A DNA stretch of 11,479 nucleotides, from assembly GCA_021635425.1 (NCBI GenBank), contig JAJWOJ010000039.1, forward strand, positions 1-11,479. Reading direction: 5' to 3'. Position numbers and translations under genes: made by a program. Shown one piece after another: positions 7,225 to 11,479 of this stretch. How positions within the stretch are numbered: the first letter of the stretch is position 1; each line of letters starts with the position of its first letter. The notes under the pieces are model-generated. The model worked only from the letters and a program-made list of their open reading frames with translations, searched no databases and had not been told where the DNA came from. The DNA comes from Clostridiales bacterium. Its GTDB lineage: Bacteria; Bacillota; Clostridia; Christensenellales; Borkfalkiaceae.

Positions 7225-8147
7225 TATTTCAGATATTTACGCTTTGCGTCGTTCAGCTCGGTGATAAAGGCTTTGTCCGTTTTCGTGAGGGTGTAATCCT
7301 TTTTATAAATAAGAACGTCTTTATAAACTTTCGTATTGTCGGCGCACTTTCTCGTCGTCAGACCGTAACGCTCTAAAATGTCGCCTGGGACGGGCGAAAC
7401 CCATATATACGCGTTTTCGTTTTCGGCTAAAACGTCAAACTGACTCGCGCGTTCGAAAACGAATATGCGCCTGTCCACGTCGTCCGGCAGTTCTTCCTTT
7501 TTTATCTCCGAAAGGGAAACCGAAGGAACGTAAGGGTCGGCATGCGCGATCTGAATATACCCCTCGAGGTCGGCAAAAGTAACGTCGTCCTTTTTTGCGA
7601 GCGGGCAATTTTTATTCATTAAAAGAACGTAGCCGAATTCCGCTATCATTTCGTAATTGAGATTTTTGCTTTCCGCCATGTCGCGGAACTGCTTATCGTA
7701 AACGGAGGCGTATCTCACGATGCCGAGTTTATAATCCTTTTCGAGGATGTTGGTTATCGCGCGCATGTTGTTGGTTTCCTTATAATAAACCTCGCAACGA
7801 TCCGTTTCCGTCAAATGCTTGGAAAATTGCGCGAAGGCGTGCGAAATGTAGCTCACTCTCGGCGCGGAAAGGGAAAATACGGTCGTGTATTTCTTTTCTT
7901 TGAATTCCTTTTCGATGTTGTCTATCTGCCGTATTATTTTTTTGCCGTAAGAAATAAGCCTTTCCCCGTCGGAAGTTAAAGTTATGCCTTTCGAATTTCT
8001 GTCGAAGATGACTATGCCAAGCTCCTTTTCAAGCTCTTTTATCGCCCTGGAAAGGTTGGGCTGAGCGATGAAAAGCTCTTCTGCGGCTTTGTTGAGCGAG
8101 CCTGCTTTTGCAACGGCGACGGCATATCTTAAATATACGATGTTCAT
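7224..8147 (-). CDS. LysR-family transcriptional regulator
   Basis: This 307-residue protein has the standard LysR layout. An N-terminal winged helix-turn-helix, about residues 1-60, contains the typical stretches AKAGSLNKAAEELF, QPNLSRAIKELE and GITLTSDGERL. A linker helix covers about 62-88, and a C-terminal effector-binding domain about 90-300. Proteins of this class bind DNA as tetramers and activate or repress in response to a small ligand. The ligand here is unknown. LysR regulators are commonly divergent from their targets, but this one lies upstream of adhE in the same direction with a 132-base gap. That gap holds the adhE promoter and two palindromes, so adhE is a plausible target but not a proven one. 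GGGAG lies 7 bases before the ATG. Confidence 0.93.
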   Translation of the reverse strand: MNIVYLRYAVAVAKAGSLNKAAEELFIAQPNLSRAIKELEKELGIVIFDRNSKGITLTSDGERLISYGKKIIRQIDNIEKEFKEKKYTTVFSLSAPRVSYISHAFAQFSKHLTETDRCEVYYKETNNMRAITNILEKDYKLGIVRYASVYDKQFRDMAESKNLNYEMIAEFGYVLLMNKNCPLAKKDDVTFADLEGYIQIAHADPYVPSVSLSEIKKEELPDDVDRRIFVFERASQFDVLAENENAYIWVSPVPGDILERYGLTTRKCADNTKVYKDVLIYKKDYTLTKTDKAFITELNDAKRKYLK

Positions 8148-8153
8148 TTATTC

Positions 8154-8172
8154 ACTCCCGTAATTACTCCCG
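8154..8172 (-). repeat. Duplicated ribosome-binding-site-like element in the LysR leader
   Basis: On the minus strand CGGGAGT occurs twice with a 12-base period (complements at 8154-8160 and 8166-8172). The copy nearer the gene is the evident ribosome binding site of the LysR gene. The second copy could pair with TCCC/CCCGA-type sequences in the roughly 90-base leader or act as a decoy ribosome site. Confidence 0.5.
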
Positions 8173-8243
8173 ATGCAGACTTTTCGTTGATGTTTTCGCC
8201 GCTGTCGGGCATCAAACGCCGTTTCTGCAAATCCTTTATGATT

Positions 8244-8272
8244 ATTGTAGCTTATTCTCGCATTTTTTTCAA
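8244..8272 (-). promoter_or_regulatory. LysR gene promoter
   Basis: On the minus strand, TTGAAA (8267-8272) and TACAAT (8244-8249) are 17 bases apart, each hexamer close to the sigma-A consensus. The start would fall near 8237, leaving a leader of about 90 bases before the ATG. Confidence 0.75.
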
Positions 8273-8330
8273 GCGATATCGTAAAATTTATCTATATTTT
8301 TTTAAAAATCCTGCTTTAACGCGAAAATTT

Positions 8331-9200
8331 TCAGAAATCCCAGTCGGGAATGAAACTTTCGGAGGAAGAATGCAGTTCCTGCGCGAAATATTCGGTTATA
8401 CCGAGCCTTAAAAGTTCTTCGTAAACGCGCTCGTATTCCTTCGCCGTTATCGGGCGTTTAAGCTCGGGAAAGCCATCGACGTTTCCGAAAGGAGTATACT
8501 GCGCCATAAGCGAAATATACGCGCCGTTTTTTCTGTTTTCCGCGAACCATCCGAGCAATTTCTTGCTGTCGGGTACGCAAAGCGGCATTATCATATGCCT
8601 TACGACAACTCCGCTTTTCATCATTCCGTTTTCGAAAAATTCCGTCCTTTTGGAATTCATCATGAATGTAATCGCCTTTTCCGCCACCGAAAAATAATCG
8701 GCTTTGCCCGTATAACGCTTCGATATCTCGGGCGAATAAAATTTCAGATCGGGAAGATAAATATCGACGTAAGGGTCGATGATTTCAAGCGTTTTCGGCG
8801 TTTCGTAAGAATGGGTGTTGTAAACGACGGGTATTTTCGGGCGGTAAATTTCAAACGCCTCGGCGATTTCGGGTACGAAATGAGTGGGCGTGACGAGATT
8901 TACGTTGTGAACGCCCATGTCTTCGAGCTTTTTGAAAATATCGGCAAGTTCGCGCGGCGTAATCTCCTTTCCGCGCTCCGAACGGGAAAGAGAATAGTTC
9001 TGGCAGAACGCGCAGCGGAGCGAACAACCCGTAAAAAATATCGTTCCCGAGCCGTTTTTTCCGCTTATCGGCGGCTCTTCGAACATGTGCGGGTAAAATT
9101 TCGCAATCCGCATAACGTTCTTTTCGCCGCACGCGCCCGCTTTTTCGGCTCTGTTTGTTTTGCAGTTTAAGGGGCATAACCCGCATTCGGTTTCAGGCAT
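8331..9200 (-). CDS. PflX-like radical SAM protein (pyruvate formate-lyase activase homologue)
   Basis: The 289-residue protein carries the radical SAM cluster motif C-x3-C-x2-C in TGCSLRCAFCQN (C59, C63, C66), which binds a [4Fe-4S] cluster that cleaves SAM to a 5'-deoxyadenosyl radical. An N-terminal cysteine set, C6, C9, C13 and C24, precedes it. This is typical of the COG1313/PflX branch, related to pyruvate formate-lyase activating enzymes but of unproven substrate. The rest is the expected partial TIM barrel, with PDLKFYSPE near residues 150-158. The ATG is supported because the N-terminal cysteines belong to the family; its ribosome site (GGAAA) is weak. It is divergent from metK, whose product makes its cosubstrate. 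I see no good terminator after the stop. Target glycyl-radical enzyme: none in this window. Confidence 0.88.
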   Translation of the reverse strand: MPETECGLCPLNCKTNRAEKAGACGEKNVMRIAKFYPHMFEEPPISGKNGSGTIFFTGCSLRCAFCQNYSLSRSERGKEITPRELADIFKKLEDMGVHNVNLVTPTHFVPEIAEAFEIYRPKIPVVYNTHSYETPKTLEIIDPYVDIYLPDLKFYSPEISKRYTGKADYFSVAEKAITFMMNSKRTEFFENGMMKSGVVVRHMIMPLCVPDSKKLLGWFAENRKNGAYISLMAQYTPFGNVDGFPELKRPITAKEYERVYEELLRLGITEYFAQELHSSSESFIPDWDF

Positions 9201-9238
9201 GGTTCAATTTCCGTTTTCAGGTGATTTATTACTGAAAT

Positions 9239-9267
9239 ATTTTATCATATATTATTAAATTTGACAA
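9239..9267 (-). promoter_or_regulatory. Promoter of the PflX-like radical SAM gene
   Basis: On the minus strand, TTGTCA (9262-9267) and TAAAAT (9239-9244) are 17 bases apart, with TG one base before the -10. The -35 overlaps the metK -35 on the opposite strand by five positions. Confidence 0.6.
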
Positions 9268-9289
9268 ACGTTTTAAAAGGTGATATATT
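9261..9289 (+). promoter_or_regulatory. metK promoter (consensus -35, extended -10)
   Basis: TTGACA (9261-9266) is the exact consensus -35. TATATT (9284-9289) follows after exactly 17 bases, with TG one base before it (extended -10). The start should fall near 9296, giving a leader of only about 42 bases, too short for a SAM riboswitch. GAAGAGG (9324-9330) is the ribosome binding site. Confidence 0.85.
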
Positions 9290-9295
9290 TATTAC

Positions 9296-9315
9296 GACCA
9301 CAGTCAATGACCACA
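9296..9315 (+). repeat. GACCACA direct repeat in the metK leader
   Basis: GACCACA occurs at 9296-9302 and 9309-9315, a 13-base period, right at the predicted metK transcription start. It may be a protein-binding site or chance. Confidence 0.4.
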
Positions 9316-9329
9316 AATACATTGAAGAG
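9316..9329 (+). repeat. 14-bp direct repeat, left copy (before metK)
   Basis: AATACATTGAAGAG here recurs exactly at 10521-10534, so the pair flanks metK. This copy contains most of the metK ribosome binding site. Flanking bases differ on both sides. Confidence 0.6.
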
Positions 9330-9337
9330 GTTTATTT

Positions 9338-10504
9338 ATGAACAAATTTTTTACAAGCGAAAGCGTTACCGAAGGGCATCCAGATAAAATCTGCGATCAG
9401 ATATCAGACGCGGTTCTGGACGCGATTTTAGCAAAAGACCCTATGGCGAGAGTTGCCTGCGAAACGTCGACTACGACGGGGCTTGTTCTCGTTATGGGCG
9501 AAATTTCCACTAACTGCTATGTCGATATTCAGCAGATAGCGAGAGACACCGTGCGTGAAATCGGCTACGACAGGGCAAAATACGGCTTCGATTGCGACAC
9601 TTGCGCCGTACTCACAGCCATTCACGAGCAGAGCGCGGATATCGCCCTCGGCGTGGACGATTCCGTCGAACACAGAGAAAGCGGCGACGAAGCGGATAAA
9701 TTCGGCGCGGGCGATCAGGGCATGATGTTCGGCTATGCGACGAACGAAACGGAAGAATATATGCCTATGGCGATCATGCTTGCGCATAAACTCGCGAGGA
9801 AGCTCACTGAAGTGAGAAAATCGGGGCTTCTCCCATATCTTCGTCCGGACGGAAAAAGTCAGGTAACCGTCGAATACGAGGACGGAAAGGTGAAGAGGGT
9901 TGACACCGTAGTCGTTTCCACTCAGCACAGCGAACAGATTTCCTGCGAGGATTTAAGGCGCGACGTTAAAAAATACGTCATCGAAACGACTATTCCTAAG
10001 GAACTTCTCGACGAAAAAACCAAATATTTCATCAACCCCACGGGCAGATTCGAAATAGGCGGTCCTCACGGCGACAGCGGGCTTACCGGCAGAAAAATAA
10101 TCGTCGATACTTACGGCGGAAGCTGTCCGCACGGCGGCGGAGCGTTTTCCGGTAAGGACCCGACGAAAGTTGACAGAAGCGCGGCATACATGGCGAGATA
10201 TATCTGCAAAAACGTCGTGGCGGCGGGGCTTGCTTCCGAATGTACCTTAGAAGTCGCTTACGCGATCGGCGTTGCGAAGCCCGTTTCGCTTTTCGTCAAC
10301 ACCAAAGGCACGGGCAAACTTCCCGACGGCAAAATTGCCGACATCATTTCCAAGGAATTCGACCTTCGCCCCGCTTCGATAATAAAAACGCTCGATTTAA
10401 GGCGCCCCATTTACAAAGCGACCGCGGCATACGGGCATTTCGGCAGACCCGAATTCCCGTGGGAAAAACTCGACAGAGTAGACGATCTTAAAAAATACTT
10501 ATAA
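9338..10504 (+). CDS. metK: S-adenosylmethionine synthetase (methionine adenosyltransferase)
   Basis: MetK makes S-adenosylmethionine from methionine and ATP, releasing phosphate and pyrophosphate; it is a cytoplasmic, essential tetramer. The 388 residues fit the bacterial length. Signature sequences are intact: TEGHPDKICDQISDAVLDA at 11-29 (H14 and D16 at the phosphate/metal site), GAGDQGMMFGYA (123-134), the nucleotide-site sequence GGPHGDSGLTGRK (241-253) and the glycine-rich GGGAFSGKDPTKVDRSAAY (266-284) with its ATP-binding lysines and aspartate. It has its own strong promoter, shared back-to-back with the radical SAM gene, and GAAGAGG 7 bases before the ATG. No terminator is visible after the stop, so transcription may run into the DUF3990 module. 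Confidence 0.98.
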   Translation: MNKFFTSESVTEGHPDKICDQISDAVLDAILAKDPMARVACETSTTTGLVLVMGEISTNCYVDIQQIARDTVREIGYDRAKYGFDCDTCAVLTAIHEQSADIALGVDDSVEHRESGDEADKFGAGDQGMMFGYATNETEEYMPMAIMLAHKLARKLTEVRKSGLLPYLRPDGKSQVTVEYEDGKVKRVDTVVVSTQHSEQISCEDLRRDVKKYVIETTIPKELLDEKTKYFINPTGRFEIGGPHGDSGLTGRKIIVDTYGGSCPHGGGAFSGKDPTKVDRSAAYMARYICKNVVAAGLASECTLEVAYAIGVAKPVSLFVNTKGTGKLPDGKIADIISKEFDLRPASIIKTLDLRRPIYKATAAYGHFGRPEFPWEKLDRVDDLKKYL

Positions 10505-10570
10505 TCGGGTTCAGAAAGGGAATACATTGAAGAGCAACTTAAAAATCAAGAGTCGGAGGCTGTGTTATGA
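10505..10570 (+). pseudogene. Headless 3' remnant of a gene preceding DUF3990 (possible)
   Basis: Directly after the metK stop, in the same frame, is a 21-codon open stretch with no ATG, GTG or TTG. It reads SGSEREYIEEQLKNQ and ends in the TGA at 10568-10570. That stop overlaps the DUF3990 start as ATGA, the classic coupled-gene arrangement. The acidic, helical tail resembles the C-terminus of a small partner protein, perhaps a DUF3791-like one. A 21-codon open stretch can arise by chance, so confidence is low. Confidence 0.33.
10521..10534 (+). repeat. 14-bp direct repeat, right copy (after metK)
   Basis: Exact second copy of the sequence at 9316-9329. It lies inside the open tail that precedes DUF3990, where it would encode the YIEE part. 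Confidence 0.6.
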
Positions 10571-11046
10571 TTTTATATCACGGTAGTAATATGGTTGTTA
10601 AGAAGCCGGAACTGATCGAGCAGAACAGATTTTTAGATTTCGGTTATGGGTTTTATACAACTACAAATAAAGAACAAGCTTCTAATTTTGCACAGAAAGT
10701 TGTTGCTCGCAGAAGCGGTAATCCTTTTGTCAATGTGTATGAGTTCGACGAAAACGTGCAGAGTAGTTTATTGAAAATTAAGATGTTTTCTGCTCCCGAT
10801 GAGGAGTGGCTTGATTTTGTTTCTGCACACAGAAACGGCGTTTATAGCGGTGAGAAATACGATTTGATTATCGGTGCGGTTGCAAACGATGATGTGTACA
10901 GAACTTTGCAGGTTTATTCATCGGGGCTATTGACAAAGGAGCAAGCACTCGAAGCGTTAAAAATTAAAAAATTGTTTAACCAATACGTGTTTGCAACGAA
11001 TGAAGCTCTCGCCCTTTTAAAATTTTCAGAAGCGATAGAGGTGTGA
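10567..11046 (+). CDS. DUF3990 protein, ADP-ribosyltransferase-like, probable toxin-like effector
   Basis: The 159-residue protein matches DUF3990, a family placed in the ADP-ribosyltransferase superfamily. Recognisable blocks are LYHGS at 3-7 (H5), DFGYGFYTTTNKEQA at 24-38 (Y30), EKYDLIIGAVANDDVYRTLQVY at 96-117 and FNQYVFATNEAL at 137-148 (Q139). H5, Y30 and Q139 could form the H-Y-Q/E NAD-binding triad of the fold; the third residue is my inference. No signal peptide or membrane segment is visible. GGAGG lies 8 bases before the ATG. The following gene starts 2 bases after the stop, and a DUF3791-like gene follows that, the arrangement of a toxin-antitoxin-like operon. Base composition is clearly more AT-rich than metK, which fits an accessory origin. 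NAD-dependent modification of a target is not shown. Confidence 0.82.
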   Translation: MILYHGSNMVVKKPELIEQNRFLDFGYGFYTTTNKEQASNFAQKVVARRSGNPFVNVYEFDENVQSSLLKIKMFSAPDEEWLDFVSAHRNGVYSGEKYDLIIGAVANDDVYRTLQVYSSGLLTKEQALEALKIKKLFNQYVFATNEALALLKFSEAIEV

Positions 11047-11048
11047 AT

Positions 11049-11285
11049 ATGGATGAAAAATTTAACGCTGTGTTAAGCGTTGCGTTGATACCTCAAATCA
11101 TAGACCTGATAGTGCAAAAAAACGGGCTTAGCGAACTTTCCGCGATGAATGAGTTTTATCAATCGAAGGTCTATGAACTGCTTTCAAAAGAGGAAACAAA
11201 GATGTGGCATTTCAGCCATTTGACTATTTACACGATGTGGAATTATGAAAAAGAGACGGGAAAAATTATTTTCCCTGAGGAGTGA
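11049..11285 (+). CDS. Small protein of unknown function in the DUF3990 operon
   Basis: This 78-residue protein is mainly helical, with blocks such as IPQIIDLIVQKNGLS, YQSKVYELLSKEETKMWH and ETGKIIFPEE. I do not recognise a named domain, although small proteins of this kind accompany DUF3990/DUF3791 genes in Firmicutes. I chose the ATG at 11049 because AGAGGTG (11037-11043) lies 5 bases before it. A GTG two codons upstream (11043) keeps the frame but sits inside that ribosome site. It starts 2 bases after the DUF3990 stop and ends 3 bases before the next start, so translation is probably coupled. An antitoxin or chaperone role is a guess. Confidence 0.75.
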   Translation: MDEKFNAVLSVALIPQIIDLIVQKNGLSELSAMNEFYQSKVYELLSKEETKMWHFSHLTIYTMWNYEKETGKIIFPEE

Positions 11286-11288
11286 ACT

Positions 11289-11479
11289 TTGAGTAAGGAA
11301 TTGCCGTTTATCGTACTTTGCGTAGAGGAATATAAAAACCAAAAAGAAATGACGGGCAAAGACGTTATCAACCTGTTTAATAAGTATTCGGTATTAGAAT
11401 ACATCAAGTCGTTCTACGAGTCATTGCACACGATGGGTACGAAATACATCGTTAACGACATAGATTTATACATCAAATC
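11289..11479 (+). CDS. DUF3791-like protein, 5' part (runs off the window)
   Basis: A TTG start at 11289, 6 bases after GAGGAG (11277-11282) and 3 bases after the previous stop, opens a frame that continues to the window end (63 codons seen). The product begins MSKELPFIVLCVEEYKNQ and continues with TGKDVINLFNKYSVLEYIKSFY, SLHTMG and IVNDIDLYIK, the pattern of DUF3791, a short family of about 70 residues that accompanies DUF3990. At most a few residues should be missing. The non-ATG start hides the gene from ATG-only scans. As the likely partner of the DUF3990 protein it may be an antitoxin, but that is inference. Confidence 0.68.
   Translation, partial: MSKELPFIVLCVEEYKNQKEMTGKDVINLFNKYSVLEYIKSFYESLHTMGTKYIVNDIDLYIK

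Noticed and set aside
9201..9337. SAM riboswitch upstream of metK
   Set aside because: The predicted leader is only about 42 bases and lacks the stems and terminator such switches need.
9276..9341. Remnant of a DUF3791-like gene upstream of metK (frame reading VNDHKYIEEVYL)
   Set aside because: The resemblance covers only about ten residues, upstream codons do not match, and the stretch is explained by the metK promoter and leader.
1..11479. CRISPR arrays, tRNA or rRNA genes, insertion sequences
   Set aside because: No regularly spaced repeats, cloverleaf sequences, rRNA signatures, transposase genes or terminal inverted repeats were seen.

Overview
The window looks like a chromosomal segment of an anaerobic, fermentative Firmicute, most likely a Clostridia-type bacterium. 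The support is a PAS-containing [FeFe]-hydrogenase-like sensor with a SpoIIE-type phosphatase, a full-length fused AdhE, a PflX-type radical SAM enzyme, strong AGGAG-type ribosome binding sites and sigma-A-type promoters. I cannot name the genus from sequence alone. The window is almost fully coding; the longest gap without a gene is about 183 bases.

Positions 87-8147 hold seven genes, all on the minus strand. In transcription order they are a LysR-type regulator, adhE, a small phosphotransferase (APH/choline kinase fold), two paralogous thioredoxin-like [2Fe-2S] ferredoxins, a HydS-like iron hydrogenase-domain sensor carrying a PAS domain, and a SpoIIE/PP2C-type phosphatase that overlaps the sensor gene by 8 bases. 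A clear hairpin plus T-tract at 33-63 ends the run. LysR and adhE each have a recognisable promoter. The adhE start region also carries a 28-bp near-perfect palindrome with a Rex-like 7-4-7 core. Hairpins lie in the gaps around the first ferredoxin gene and could set relative expression within the run. My reading is that a redox or H2-sensing unit (ferredoxins, HydS-like protein, phosphatase) sits downstream of and perhaps co-transcribed with the main ethanol-forming enzyme. The proposed link between H2 or redox state and ethanol production is inference from gene order.

Positions 8331-10504 hold a divergent pair: a PflX-like radical SAM protein (minus) and metK, S-adenosylmethionine synthetase (plus). 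Their promoters face away from each other and their -35 hexamers overlap on opposite strands, so a SAM-consuming enzyme and the SAM producer share one control region.

Positions 10505-11479 are visibly more AT-rich and look like accessory DNA. They hold a DUF3990 protein (ADP-ribosyltransferase-like fold, probable toxin-like effector), a 78-residue protein of unknown function and a TTG-initiated DUF3791-like protein cut by the window end. The genes are packed tightly like a toxin-antitoxin operon. Just upstream, between the metK stop and the DUF3990 start, is an open reading tail without a start codon whose stop overlaps the DUF3990 start (ATGA). Together with a 14-base direct repeat flanking metK, it suggests that a first gene of this module was lost when the junction with metK formed.
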